From: Nocardioides zhouii
GTDB lineage: Bacteria; Actinomycetota; Actinomycetes; Propionibacteriales; Nocardioidaceae
Length of the DNA stretch: 64,000 bases
NCBI RefSeq assembly: GCF_004137345.1
Contig: NZ_SDWV01000007.1
Coordinates: 124,001-188,000, forward strand
Direction: 5' to 3'
Shown here: in pieces, positions 47,463 to 56,901 of the stretch
Numbering within the stretch: the first letter of the stretch is position 1
Layout: every line of letters begins with the position of its first letter
Program-made: the position numbers and the translations under genes
Notes under the pieces: model-generated
Told to the model about the DNA's origin: nothing
Seen by the model: only the letters and a program-made list of their open reading frames with translations
Database searches by the model: none

Positions 47463-48688
47463 GAATTGCCTTCCTGACCCAGTGGTTCGACCCGGAGACA
47501 GGGTCTGCCGCGATCCCCGGCGCCATCGCTCGGGCGCTGAAGGACCGGGGCCACGATGTGACCGTGATCACGGGATATCCCAACTACCCCACTGGCCGGC
47601 TCCATGACGGCTACCGCGTCAAGCTGCTCCAACGTGAGCGGTTGCGCGGCCTCCGGGTGTTCAGGGTGCCGCTGTACCCCTCGCACGACTCGTCGCCCGT
47701 CCGCCGGGCACTCAACTTCCTGTCGTTCATGGCGAGCGCCTCCTCGCTGGGTGCGCTCATCGCCCGCCGCTCCCCGGTGACGCTCGTCTACTCGACCTCC
47801 GTCACGGTGGGGATGGCCGGGTGGGTCCTTCGACGTGTCCTGCGCAAGCCATTCGTCCTGCTCGTCCAGGACCTGTGGCCGGACACTGTCATCGCGACCG
47901 GCATGGTCCCGGACCGCCTCGCTCGGCCCGCCGAGCTCATCATCGGCGCGTTCTGCCAGCGCATCTACGCCGCCGCGTCGGTCATCCTTGTCATCTCCCC
48001 CGGCCTGAAGGACCTGCTGGTCGACCGGGGGATCCCGGAGGAGAAGATCCGGGTCGTCTACAACTGGGTCGACGAGGACATGTTCCGACCCGTCGAGCCT
48101 CCGGCTCGCGACGGCAGCACCTTCGACGTCATGTACGCAGGCAACCTCGGTGACGTGCAAGGCCTTGACGTCGCCCTCCGTGCGATGGCTCTCCTCGACG
48201 ACCTGCCGCACGTGCGCCTGCGCTTCATCGGCGACGGCGTGGCGCGGCTCAAGCTCGAGGAGCTCGTTGCCCAGCTGGGAATGGGCAACCGCGTCCTCTT
48301 CGAGGGAAGCCGACCGGTCGAGGAGATGTCGGCGACCATGGCGAGCGCGGACGTCCAGCTGGTCTGCCTCAAGGACATCCCGCTGTTCCGGGTGACGATG
48401 CCGAGCAAGATCCAGGGCATCCTGGCGAGTGGTCAGCCGATGCTCGTCTCGGCGCCCGGTGATGCCGCAGTCCTGGCCGAGCGGTCCGGTGCCGGCATCG
48501 CGGTCCCGGCAGGAGACGTCGAGGCGCTCGCGGCAGCCATCAGGCGCTGCGCCCGGATGCCGAAGGCCGAGCTGCGCGCCATGGGGCACCGGGGGTACGA
48601 GTTCTATGAGCGCGAGCTGTCGGCCAAGGTCGGCGTCAGGACCATGGAGGAAGCACTTCTCGACGCTGCGCGAGGGGTAGGTCGATGA
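47459..48688 (+). CDS. Glycosyltransferase family 4 (WbuB-like)
   Basis: 409-residue GT-B enzyme. The N-terminal acceptor half begins MRIAFLTQWFDPETGS with VTVITGYPNYPTG, typical of WbuB-like FucNAc transferases. The nucleotide-sugar half includes VMYAGNLGDVQGLDVALRA, RFIGDGVARLKL and PSKIQGILASGQPML in place of the usual EAxxxG. Coupled by ATGA to the WecA-like gene, so it probably adds the second sugar. WbuB-type enzymes transfer L-FucNAc onto lipid-linked GlcNAc, which fits the CapE-F-G genes downstream. Confidence 0.85.
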   Translation: MRIAFLTQWFDPETGSAAIPGAIARALKDRGHDVTVITGYPNYPTGRLHDGYRVKLLQRERLRGLRVFRVPLYPSHDSSPVRRALNFLSFMASASSLGALIARRSPVTLVYSTSVTVGMAGWVLRRVLRKPFVLLVQDLWPDTVIATGMVPDRLARPAELIIGAFCQRIYAAASVILVISPGLKDLLVDRGIPEEKIRVVYNWVDEDMFRPVEPPARDGSTFDVMYAGNLGDVQGLDVALRAMALLDDLPHVRLRFIGDGVARLKLEELVAQLGMGNRVLFEGSRPVEEMSATMASADVQLVCLKDIPLFRVTMPSKIQGILASGQPMLVSAPGDAAVLAERSGAGIAVPAGDVEALAAAIRRCARMPKAELRAMGHRGYEFYERELSAKVGVRTMEEALLDAARGVGR

Positions 48689-48710
48689 CCGGTGCCCGAC
48701 ACCCTCGTCG

Positions 48711-50081
48711 TCACCTGACCCGCTGAGCCCGCCGCCGGCCGGTCCTCCGGACCGCCGCGCGGCTGTCGCCACGACCCCGCGGTCGCTCGAGGATCCGAAG
48801 CATCCCCTGGCGCGGAAGGGACACCGCCAGAGCCAGTGACCACCATCCGAGCGGCACGGTGAACATCGGCTCTGCAACCCCGGCCGAGAGCAGGGCCACG
48901 AGGACGAGGAGCAGCAGCCGTCCGGCAAGCGGGTCGGCGGATCCCTCCCGCACGCCGCACCAGCGCACCTCCCGGACGGCGTACGCCACCATCAGCAGGA
49001 CCACGAGCAGGCCCAGCAAGCCCAGCTCGGGGAGCACGTCCACGAAGAAGTTGTGTCCGTGGGAGAGGCCGACGCCGGCCCGGCGGTAGATGTCGAGGGC
49101 GACATGGTTGGGCGGCGCCGGGTCCCAGGGGTGCTCCCACACCGCGCCCCATCCCTCGCCGCGCCACCGCGCGAACACCCATGTCGACTCGACGGTCGCC
49201 TTCCAGAACGGAGCCCGACCCGAGATGGTCGCCAGGTCCTTGCCGAGGACGAGGGTGACGAAGAGCAGACCTGCCGTCAGGACGGCGAGTGCGCCCGCTG
49301 CGTAGGCCACTCGAGCCATGCGTGTCATGGTGTGGAACAGGGGTGACAGGCCCACCAGCCCGGCCGTGATGCCGACGATCAGTGCGGCGAGGTATCCCAT
49401 GCCCGAGTCGGCGCGGGAGAGGCCGTACAGCTGGATCAGGATCGCGACCACCCACAGTGCTTGGACGAACCGGCCGCGCGGAAGTCCGATCGCCAGGGTC
49501 GCCGCCAGAGACACCACCAGCGTGTACGCCAGGATGTTCTCGTTCCTCCCGACGCCACCGAAGACGATGCCGGTCACGGCGCTGTACTGGACGTCCGGCA
49601 GGGCCATGTGGAGCGCGTACAGGGACAGCACGACCACGCTCACGCCCCCGAGCGCCATGCCCCACGCCACCACGACTGGCTCGCAGTTGGCGGCCGCGAG
49701 CACGGCCATGAGCGCCACCTTGATGTACACCGTGTTGCTGACGTCGGTATAGAAGGGCTGGAGGCTCCACGTGTGGGAGACCAGGGTCAGCGTGAGGAAC
49801 GCCACCCACGGCCAGGGGAGTCGGGGCACGCGCAGGAACGGAAGCATCAGGACCAGTACGACCTTCGTCCAGACCAGCGCCTCGTTGAAGGAGAGGTAGT
49901 AGGTGGGGATGAAGACGAGCGGGTTCGACATCCACACGAACGTCGACGCCACCAGAGCGAGCCAGATCCATCCTCGTGCGTCGACGAACGACGCACGCGG
50001 GCGGGCATCGTGCCACGCGAGGAAGTCCCGCACTGCGCGCCACGGCCGGTTCGAGATCCCGGCGAGGGCATGTTGCGCCAT
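48711..50081 (-). CDS. O-antigen polymerase/ligase-like membrane protein 1
   Basis: 456 residues, about 11-12 hydrophobic segments and a large loop around residues 300-345 holding EHPWDPAPPNHVALDIYRRA and GHNFFVDVLPELG. This is the Wzy/WaaL pattern: H-rich loop with NxxxDxxxExG-like end. The only gene of the core locus on the minus strand, convergent with the GT4 gene (22 bases between stops). ATG 50081 is used; a long open frame upstream of it has no family similarity. TACCCT (plus-strand 50140-50145) is a possible -10. Confidence 0.8.
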   Translation of the reverse strand: MAQHALAGISNRPWRAVRDFLAWHDARPRASFVDARGWIWLALVASTFVWMSNPLVFIPTYYLSFNEALVWTKVVLVLMLPFLRVPRLPWPWVAFLTLTLVSHTWSLQPFYTDVSNTVYIKVALMAVLAAANCEPVVVAWGMALGGVSVVVLSLYALHMALPDVQYSAVTGIVFGGVGRNENILAYTLVVSLAATLAIGLPRGRFVQALWVVAILIQLYGLSRADSGMGYLAALIVGITAGLVGLSPLFHTMTRMARVAYAAGALAVLTAGLLFVTLVLGKDLATISGRAPFWKATVESTWVFARWRGEGWGAVWEHPWDPAPPNHVALDIYRRAGVGLSHGHNFFVDVLPELGLLGLLVVLLMVAYAVREVRWCGVREGSADPLAGRLLLLVLVALLSAGVAEPMFTVPLGWWSLALAVSLPRQGMLRILERPRGRGDSRAAVRRTGRRRAQRVR

Positions 50082-50296
50082 GGTGTCTGGACTCCGTCGG
50101 GTGTGCGGACCTGGTCGTGGCCGTGCCGGCCGACGCCACAGGGTAGGCCACCGAGGCTGGTGAGCGGATGTCGGGAACGAGCCCGATCCGCGACTGGTTG
50201 CGCCGTCGCACCACCCCGGGCGAACGCCGATCGGGCCGGGGACGGCACTTGGCGTTAACATCATCAAGGTCTTTTGCTGAGTCGACGGGGTTCGGG
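50082..50296. other. Divergent promoter region in the polysaccharide locus
   Basis: 215 bases between the polymerase gene (minus) and the CapD-like gene (plus). The right part is unusually AT-rich for this genome, with TTGGCG at 50248 and TTAACATCATC after it, suggesting the promoter of the CapD-like gene. TACCCT on the minus strand at 50140-50145 could serve the polymerase. No gene is supported here, though the frame of capD stays open upstream. Confidence 0.45.
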
Positions 50297-52039
50297 ATGT
50301 TGTCCAACAGTTATCTGCGACGGGGCGCGCTGGCGACCTGGGACGTCATCTGCTGGACCCTCGGCATGGTCTTCGTGATCGGACTGCGCTACTCCTTCCG
50401 GATCTCCGAGGTCCAGTGGGAGGCTGTCCTCCGCTACCTGGTGATCTCGTGGCTGCTGCTCGTGGTCATCGGCTGGGTGACGAAGTTCTACCGGGGCAGG
50501 TTCCTGGTCGGCTCGTTCGACGAGGCGCTCGGACTCGCGCTGCACTTCCTCGGCGTCGCCGCCGTCACCGTGGTCACCACGCCTCTCGTCAACGACCTCC
50601 TCCCGCGGAGCCTGCCGGTGCTGGCGCCCCCGATCGCGCTGGTCGCCGCTGCCGCGGGTCGGTGGTTCTACCGGGCGCTGCGCGACCGGGACAACGAAGC
50701 GCGGCGCCGCTCGGGTCGTCCCGTGCTCATCTACGGCGCCGGCGACGCCGGTCGGCAGGTGCTGCGCCTGACGAGGTCCGACCGCAGTCTCGGCCTGCGC
50801 GCGGTCGGGTTCCTCGACGACAACCCCGGCAAGCGCCACCTCCGCATCCACGGCGTACCCGTCCTGGGCACCGGCACCTCGCTTGTCGAGGTCGCCGACG
50901 ACCTGGACGTGGCAGCTGTCGTCCTGGCGGTGCCGGGTGCATCCGGCAAGCTCATCGACACGGTCCAGAGGGCAACGGCCGATGCCGGTCTCGAGCTGTT
51001 GATCCTGCCCCGGCTGAGCGACCTCGTCGGGGGCCAGGTCAAGCCGAAGGACATCCGACGGGTCGACATCGGGGACGTCCTCGGACGTCGCCAGGTCGAG
51101 ACGGACCTGTCGTCGATCGCGGGCTACCTGAGCGGCAAGCACGTGCTCATCACCGGTGCTGGCGGGTCGATCGGGTCCGAGCTCGCGCGCCAGGTTCACC
51201 GCTTCGGGCCGTCGTCCCTCACGCTGCTCGACCGCGACGAGTCGGCGCTGCACGCCGTACAGCTCGCGATCTACGGCCACGGGTTGCTCGACTCCCCGGA
51301 GACCGTGCTCGCCGACATCCGCGACAGCGACAGCCTGCGCGCGATCTTCCGCGACGCACGACCGCAGATCGTCTTCCACGCCGCTGCGCTCAAGCATCTG
51401 CCGATGCTCGAGCGCTTCCCGGCGGAGGGATGGAAGACCAACGTGCTCGGCACGCTCAACCTGCTGGAGCTGTCCGCGGAGTTCGGCGTCGAGCGGTTCG
51501 TCAACATCAGCACGGACAAGGCCGCTGACGCCACCAGCGTCCTCGGTTCGACGAAGCGGATGGCTGAGCAGCTCACCGCCTGGCAGGCCCGCGAGACCGG
51601 CCTGCCGTACATGTCGGTCCGGTTCGGCAACGTCCTGGGCTCGCGTGGATCCATGCTGCACACGTTCAACGCCCAGATCGCCGCAGGAGGGCCGATCACG
51701 GTCACCCATCCCGACGTGACCCGGTACTTCATGACGATCCCCGAGGCGTGCGAGCTGGTCGTCCAGGCCGGGGCGATGGGGGACTCGGGCGCCGTGCTGG
51801 TCCTGGAGATGGGCGAGCCGGTCCGCATCCTCGACGTGGCCAAACGGATGATCTCGATCTCCGGCGCCAGCGGGATCGACATCGTGTTCAGCGGACTCCG
51901 TCCGGGGGAGAAGCTCCACGAGGTGCTCTTCTCCGACGAGGAGACCGCTGAACCGACCGGGCATCCGATGATCCGGGCGGTGTCCGTTCCTCCGATCGAC
52001 CCCGCCGAGTTCACCGACCTGGAGCGGAGGGCGACGTGA
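50297..52039 (+). CDS. CapD/WbpM-like nucleotide-sugar 4,6-dehydratase
   Basis: 580 residues. About four N-terminal membrane segments (residues 12-120), a first Rossmann-like domain (VLIYGAGDAGRQVLRL), then the catalytic SDR domain from about residue 285 with VLITGAGGSIGSELARQV, FHAAALKHLPMLE, ISTDKAADATSVLGSTKRMA and SVRFGNVLGSRGSM. The Tyr of YxxxK is replaced, as is usual in this family. Expected reaction: UDP-GlcNAc to the 4-keto-6-deoxy intermediate, leading to QuiNAc or related sugars. It is the first gene of the plus-strand nucleotide-sugar block. Confidence 0.87.
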   Translation: MLSNSYLRRGALATWDVICWTLGMVFVIGLRYSFRISEVQWEAVLRYLVISWLLLVVIGWVTKFYRGRFLVGSFDEALGLALHFLGVAAVTVVTTPLVNDLLPRSLPVLAPPIALVAAAAGRWFYRALRDRDNEARRRSGRPVLIYGAGDAGRQVLRLTRSDRSLGLRAVGFLDDNPGKRHLRIHGVPVLGTGTSLVEVADDLDVAAVVLAVPGASGKLIDTVQRATADAGLELLILPRLSDLVGGQVKPKDIRRVDIGDVLGRRQVETDLSSIAGYLSGKHVLITGAGGSIGSELARQVHRFGPSSLTLLDRDESALHAVQLAIYGHGLLDSPETVLADIRDSDSLRAIFRDARPQIVFHAAALKHLPMLERFPAEGWKTNVLGTLNLLELSAEFGVERFVNISTDKAADATSVLGSTKRMAEQLTAWQARETGLPYMSVRFGNVLGSRGSMLHTFNAQIAAGGPITVTHPDVTRYFMTIPEACELVVQAGAMGDSGAVLVLEMGEPVRILDVAKRMISISGASGIDIVFSGLRPGEKLHEVLFSDEETAEPTGHPMIRAVSVPPIDPAEFTDLERRAT

Positions 52040-52179
52040 TCGGCACGGCGCTCTGCGCGCCGTTCCCGTCACCACTGAGCGCCTCCACCCACTGACTTGT
52101 CCGATCGATCGTGGGCCGCATGAGCTCCCAGGTCGAGCGCGTCGTGAGACACCTCGCATCGTCCCCGAAAGGCACACCC

Positions 52180-53229
52180 ATGACCGACGCGCGTGACACC
52201 TCCCTCGATGGCGTCGACGGCCGGACCATCACCATCACTGGTGGCACCGGCTCGTTCGGCTCCACCATGGCCCGTCACCTCCTCGACGACGGCGCGGCGC
52301 GAATCAACATCTTCAGCCGCGACGAGGCCAAGCAGGACTTGATGCGGCGTGCCTTCAACGACGAGCGCGTGCGGTTCTTCCTCGGCGACGTCCGCGATGT
52401 CGACAGCGTCCGTACGGCGGTGCTCGACGCTGACTTCGTCTTTCACGCGGCCGCGCTGAAGCAGGTGCCGTCGTGTGAGTTCTTCCCGCAGCAGGCGGTC
52501 AAGACGAATGTCGTGGGCAGCCACAACGTGATCGAAGCCAGCGCCGCCGCCGGCGTCCGGTCCGTCGTGCTCCTGAGCACCGACAAGGCGGTCTACCCGG
52601 TCAACGCGATGGGCATGTCGAAGGCCCTCATGGAGAAGACCGCCCAGGCCTTCGCCCGCAACCAGCCGGACTCCGACATGACCGTGTCCGTGACCCGCTA
52701 CGGCAACGTCATGTACTCCCGCGGTTCGGTGATCCCGGCCTTCATCTCGCTGCTCAAGGAGGGAAAGCCGCTCACGATCACCGACCCCCGGATGACACGC
52801 TTCCTGATGTCGCTGGCCGACTCGGTGGACCTGGTCAAGCACGCCTTCGTGCACGCGCAGCCGGGCGACCTCTTCGTCCGCAAGGCCGCCGCCACCACTG
52901 TTGCGACGCTCGCGACCGCCGTCGGCACGCTGTTCGGCCAGGAGGAGCCCGAGGTGCACCACATCGGTACCCGTCACGGCGAGAAGCTGCACGAGACCCT
53001 GCTGACCCGCGAGGAGATAGCCAAGGCCACCGACCAGGGCGACTACTTCCGCGTGCCGCTCGACGACCGCGGCCTGCAGTACGAGAAGTACTTCTCCGAG
53101 GGCGAGGAGGAGGTCGACACGACCGTCGACTACTCGTCGGACTCCGTCGCCCCGCTCGACGTCGACCAGACCGTCGCCCTGCTGCGCACCATCCCCGAGA
53201 TCGCCGCCGACCCGGACCTGCACTCGTGA
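52180..53229 (+). CDS. capE: UDP-GlcNAc 4,6-dehydratase/epimerase, CapE/FnlA-like
   Basis: 349 residues, SDR. ITGGTGSFGSTMARHLL, FHAAALKQVPSCEFFP, LSTDKAVYPVNAMGMSKALM (Met in place of the catalytic Tyr, as in inverting dehydratases), RYGNVMYSRGSVIP and the late HIGTRHGEKLHETLL. First step from UDP-GlcNAc toward UDP-L-FucNAc, combining 4,6-dehydration with C5 and C3 epimerisation. AAAGG lies 7 bases before ATG 52180; the frame extends 23 codons upstream without similarity. GTGA overlap with the next gene. Confidence 0.9.
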   Translation: MTDARDTSLDGVDGRTITITGGTGSFGSTMARHLLDDGAARINIFSRDEAKQDLMRRAFNDERVRFFLGDVRDVDSVRTAVLDADFVFHAAALKQVPSCEFFPQQAVKTNVVGSHNVIEASAAAGVRSVVLLSTDKAVYPVNAMGMSKALMEKTAQAFARNQPDSDMTVSVTRYGNVMYSRGSVIPAFISLLKEGKPLTITDPRMTRFLMSLADSVDLVKHAFVHAQPGDLFVRKAAATTVATLATAVGTLFGQEEPEVHHIGTRHGEKLHETLLTREEIAKATDQGDYFRVPLDDRGLQYEKYFSEGEEEVDTTVDYSSDSVAPLDVDQTVALLRTIPEIAADPDLHS

Positions 53230-54341
53230 GGATCCTGGTCACGGGTGCCGACGGGTTCCTGGGGTGGCACCTGCGCTGCCGCATCCACGCCACGACCGAG
53301 CACACGTCGGTGGCCGTCGGGCGCGCCGACTGGCACCGCCTGTCCGAGCTGGTCGCCGACGCCGACGCCGTGATCCACGTGGCCGGCGTCAACCGGGCCG
53401 AGGACGAGGAGCTGGTCGCGGGCAACGTCGGGCTGGCCAGGGACCTCGCCGATGCGCTCGCGTCGACCTCTGGTGTGCCAGTGGTCTTCGCCAACTCGAT
53501 CCAGGTCGGCAACGGTACGGCCTACGCCGCCGGCAAGGCCGGTGCGGCCGAGGTGCTGCGCGCCGCCGCGACGAGCACGGGCGGCCGGTTCGTCGACGTG
53601 CTGCTGCCCAACCTGTTCGGAGAGCACGGCCGCCCGGGCTACAACTCCTTCGTCGCCACCTTCGTCGACCGGGTCGTGTCCGGCGACACGCCCGAGATCA
53701 CCGACCGGCCGATCGAGCTGCTGCACGCGCAGGGGGCCGCCCAGGCGCTCCTCGATGCGCTCGCCCCGGACTCGCCCGCCACCGTGCGGCCGTACGCACA
53801 TCCCACGTCGGTGCAGACCGTCTGGGACGCGCTGGAGCGCTTCCACACGACGTACGTCCCGAGCGCCGACGTGCCGGCGATGGCCGACGACTTCGAGCGC
53901 GACCTCTTCAACACCTACCGCGCGGCGCTCTTCCCCGCCCACTACCCGCTCGCGCTCGCGCCCCGCAGCGACGAGCGCGGACGGCTCGTGGAGACCGTAC
54001 GCACACACGGCAGGGGCGGCCAGACGTTCGTGTCCACGACCGTTCCCGGCGTCACGCGCGGGATCCACTACCACCTGCACAAGATCGAGCGCTTCGTCGT
54101 GCTCGACGGCGAGGCAGTGATCCGGCTGCGCAGGATGTTCCACGACGACGTGGTCGAGCTGCCCGTCACCGGGAAGGATCCGGTCGTCGTGGACATGCCG
54201 ACGATGTGGTCACATGACATCACCAACGTCGGTGATGGCGTGCTGACGACGCTGTTCTGGACCGACTCCCTCTTCGACCCCGAGGCGCCCGACACCATCC
54301 ACGAGCCGGTGGTGCGCAGCGCAGCGCAGGAGACCTCATGA
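53226..54341 (+). CDS. capF: Bifunctional reductase/epimerase, CapF/FnlB-like
   Basis: 371 residues in two domains. The N-terminal SDR reductase (about 1-245) starts VRILVTGADGFLGWHL and has AYAAGK as the YxxxK site, then NLFGEHGRPGYNSFVATF. A C-terminal cupin follows (about 255-365) with metal-binding IHYHLHKIERFVVLDGEAV and TMWSHDITNVGD. CapF reduces the 4-keto sugar from CapE to UDP-6-deoxy-L-talosamine-type product, and its cupin completes epimerisation. Coupled on both sides by 4-base overlaps. Confidence 0.9.
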   Translation: MRILVTGADGFLGWHLRCRIHATTEHTSVAVGRADWHRLSELVADADAVIHVAGVNRAEDEELVAGNVGLARDLADALASTSGVPVVFANSIQVGNGTAYAAGKAGAAEVLRAAATSTGGRFVDVLLPNLFGEHGRPGYNSFVATFVDRVVSGDTPEITDRPIELLHAQGAAQALLDALAPDSPATVRPYAHPTSVQTVWDALERFHTTYVPSADVPAMADDFERDLFNTYRAALFPAHYPLALAPRSDERGRLVETVRTHGRGGQTFVSTTVPGVTRGIHYHLHKIERFVVLDGEAVIRLRRMFHDDVVELPVTGKDPVVVDMPTMWSHDITNVGDGVLTTLFWTDSLFDPEAPDTIHEPVVRSAAQETS

Positions 54342-55468
54342 CCAAGGTGATGACCGTCGTCGGGACCCGGCCGGAGATCATCCGGCTGTCCGAGACGATC
54401 AAGCTGCTCGACCGCACCGTGGACCACGTGCTGGTGCACACCGGACAGAACTACGACCACAACCTCAACGAGATCTTCTTCGCCGAGCTGGGCCTGCGGG
54501 CGCCCGACCACCTGCTCGACGTGGACACCAGCAGCCTCGGTCGCGTGCTGGGCGAGGTGCTCATCAAGACCGAGGAGGTGCTGCTCGCCGAGCAGCCCGA
54601 CGCCGTGCTCGTCCTGGGCGACACCAACAGCTGCCTGGCGGCCGTGATGGCCAAGCGGATGCGGATCCCCGTCTACCACATGGAGGCGGGCAACCGCTGC
54701 TTCGACGAGAACGTCCCGGAGGAGACCAACCGCCGCCTCGTGGACCACGTCGCCGACTTCAACCTCGTCTACACCGAGCACGCCCGCCGCAACCTGCTCG
54801 CCGAGGGCCTCCACCCGCGCCGGATCCTCAAGACCGGCTCGCCGATGAAGGAGGTGCTCGCCGCGCACGCCGAGGCCATCGATGCCTCCGACGCGGTCGA
54901 GCGGCTCGGGCTCACTCCCCAGGGCTACGTCCTGGTGAGTGCGCACCGCGAGGAGAACGTCGACGCACCCGAGCGGCTCGACCTCCTGCTCGATTGCCTC
55001 GAGGCCGTCGTCGCCGACACGGGCATGCCCGTGCTCGTGTCCACGCACCCCCGCACGCGCAAGCGCCTCGACGCGCTCGGCCGCTCGACCGACGGCATCA
55101 CGTTCCACGACCCGCTGGGCTTCCTCGACTACAACAAGCTGCAGAAGCACGCCTACTGCGTGCTCTCGGACTCCGGCACCATCTCGGAGGAGTCCTCCCT
55201 GCTCGACTTCCCGGCCGTGACGCTGCGTGACTCGATCGAGCGGCCCGAGGCCCTCGACACCGCCTCGATCCAGATGACCGGACTCGACGCGGACAACGTC
55301 ATCGAGGCCGTTCGCTTCGCCGTCTCGGACACCGACCGGTCGTCACGCGTCCCTGAGGACTACCGCATCGGCGACTGCTCCCGCCGAGCCGTGGGCTTCA
55401 TCCTCTCGACCCACAGGCGCTACGAGGCCTGGCTCGGGATCCGGGGTCGACGAGACGGTGCCTCGTGA
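54338..55468 (+). CDS. capG: UDP-N-acetyl-hexosamine 2-epimerase, CapG/FnlC-like
   Basis: 376 residues of the WecB-like GT-B fold. VVGTRPEIIRLSE, VHTGQNYDHNLNEIFF, HMEAGNRCFDENVPEETNRR, VSAHREENVD and SDSGTISEESSLLDFPAV carry the active-site Asp, Glu and His residues. The position after CapE and CapF marks it as the last enzyme to UDP-L-FucNAc rather than the UDP-GlcNAc to ManNAc enzyme WecB, whose motifs are similar. ATGA overlap with capF, GTGA overlap with the next gene. Confidence 0.9.
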   Translation: MTKVMTVVGTRPEIIRLSETIKLLDRTVDHVLVHTGQNYDHNLNEIFFAELGLRAPDHLLDVDTSSLGRVLGEVLIKTEEVLLAEQPDAVLVLGDTNSCLAAVMAKRMRIPVYHMEAGNRCFDENVPEETNRRLVDHVADFNLVYTEHARRNLLAEGLHPRRILKTGSPMKEVLAAHAEAIDASDAVERLGLTPQGYVLVSAHREENVDAPERLDLLLDCLEAVVADTGMPVLVSTHPRTRKRLDALGRSTDGITFHDPLGFLDYNKLQKHAYCVLSDSGTISEESSLLDFPAVTLRDSIERPEALDTASIQMTGLDADNVIEAVRFAVSDTDRSSRVPEDYRIGDCSRRAVGFILSTHRRYEAWLGIRGRRDGAS

Positions 55469-56901
55469 GCGCGGCACCGTCGGCCGACGCTGAGGTCCGC
55501 GCAGGCGAGCCCGGCGGACGACATCCGATGCTCGGGTCGCAGGGACGCCTGTTCCTCTGGCCCGTGGTCACCACCGCCTGCGTCTTCGGCCCCTACCTGA
55601 TCGGCGGGGTCCGGACCGAGCAGCTGGCGCTGCTCTGCTCCGCGCTCGCCGCAGTGGTCGTCCTGCTGGTGTCCCGCCGGCTGGTGCCCGCGCTCCGGCC
55701 GGGATGGCCGGTGCTCGCTCTGTGGGCCGCGTACGCCGCGACCGCCGCCGTCGGAGGTGTCCTCATCGAGAGCCGGATCCCCTGGGGCTCGGGGTCCCTG
55801 GTGGCCGGGCTCGACAACGCGTTCCTGCCCCTGGCGACGATGACGGTGACGGCGACCTGGATGGTGCTGTTCGACAAGCAGCACCTGGTCCGGATCCTCT
55901 CGTGGATGGTGGCCGGCGGCATGGCGGCCAACGGCGCCGTCGCGCTCGCCACGTCGTACGTCGGCGCCGACCGCATCCCGCTGCTCCGGCTCTTCTGGGC
56001 GGCCGGTGGCGACGACGTCACCGTCGCCGAGCTGGCGGCCGGCAACGGACGGTTCTCCGGCATCTTCAACCAGCCGGCCGAGGCCGGCGTCGCGTACAGC
56101 CTCGCGGCGTTCTGCCTCGTCCACCTGATGCGGTCCGGGACGCGCGTCCCCACGAAGGTATGGCTTCCGCTCTGGGCCCTCATCGTGGTGGGCGGTCTGC
56201 TCACCCTGTCGAAGATCTTCGTCATCGGCGGCGTCGTCGTGGCCGGTGGACTGATCCTCTCGGGGCGACGGCACCGACTGCCGCTGTCGATGGCCTCGGT
56301 GGCGGTGGTCGTCGCGGCCGGTGTCCTCGCGGCGGTGGGAGGGCTCGGCAGCTGGGGTGCCTCCGGCCAGCTGGCCTGGTACGTCGACAGCGCCCGCGCC
56401 GGCAACTCCTGGGCCTACACGCTGAGTGCGGGACGCTTCGGCGACGCCTCGGCGGACGCCGGGAGCCTGGGCGGGGAGCAGGCGCCCTCGGGTGACTCGG
56501 GGGTCCCCGAGGAGTTCCAGCAACCCGGTGGCCTGGTCGAGCTCTCCCGGGTGGTGCTGGACGAGCACCCCTGGTTCGGCGTGGGCGCTCGAGGACTCCC
56601 CGTCTCCTACGACGCGACGTGGGTCGAGACGATCATCGTGGCGGGGCTGGTCGGACTGGTCCTCATGGTGGGCGTTCACCTCTTCCTGCTCGTGCGGTGG
56701 TGGCGACTGCGCGGGACCCTCGCGCGGGAGGAGTGGCGACTCGCCGGTGCCGTCGTGCTCCTCGTCTGGGGCTCCTCGTTCGGCATGCCGTCGTTGACCG
56801 GCAACCGCGAGAGCTCGCTCATGTGGATCCTGCTCGCGCTCCTCGTCGTGTTCCGCTCGCCGAGCGAGCGCTCCAAACCGCCCGCGGAGTCGCAGGCATG
56901 A
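55465..56901 (+). CDS. O-antigen polymerase/ligase-like membrane protein 2
   Basis: 478 residues with about 11 hydrophobic segments. The large loop (about 305-380) contains GNSWAYTLSAGRFGDAS, a Gly/Ser/Pro/Glu-rich stretch, then LVELSRVVLDEHPWFGVGAR, whose DEHPWFGVG is a Wzy/WaaL hallmark. A small perfect palindrome (56496-56511) lies in the Gly-rich stretch. Two such proteins in one locus suggest one polymerase and one ligase, or two distinct glycans. GTG start overlaps the capG stop. Confidence 0.82.
   Translation: MSAAPSADAEVRAGEPGGRHPMLGSQGRLFLWPVVTTACVFGPYLIGGVRTEQLALLCSALAAVVVLLVSRRLVPALRPGWPVLALWAAYAATAAVGGVLIESRIPWGSGSLVAGLDNAFLPLATMTVTATWMVLFDKQHLVRILSWMVAGGMAANGAVALATSYVGADRIPLLRLFWAAGGDDVTVAELAAGNGRFSGIFNQPAEAGVAYSLAAFCLVHLMRSGTRVPTKVWLPLWALIVVGGLLTLSKIFVIGGVVVAGGLILSGRRHRLPLSMASVAVVVAAGVLAAVGGLGSWGASGQLAWYVDSARAGNSWAYTLSAGRFGDASADAGSLGGEQAPSGDSGVPEEFQQPGGLVELSRVVLDEHPWFGVGARGLPVSYDATWVETIIVAGLVGLVLMVGVHLFLLVRWWRLRGTLAREEWRLAGAVVLLVWGSSFGMPSLTGNRESSLMWILLALLVVFRSPSERSKPPAESQA

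Noticed and set aside
50168..50297. 43 extra N-terminal codons for the CapD-like protein from ATG 50168
   Set aside because: The added residues are Arg/Gly/Ser-rich without similarity, and cover the probable promoter. ATG 50297 starts just before the first membrane segment.
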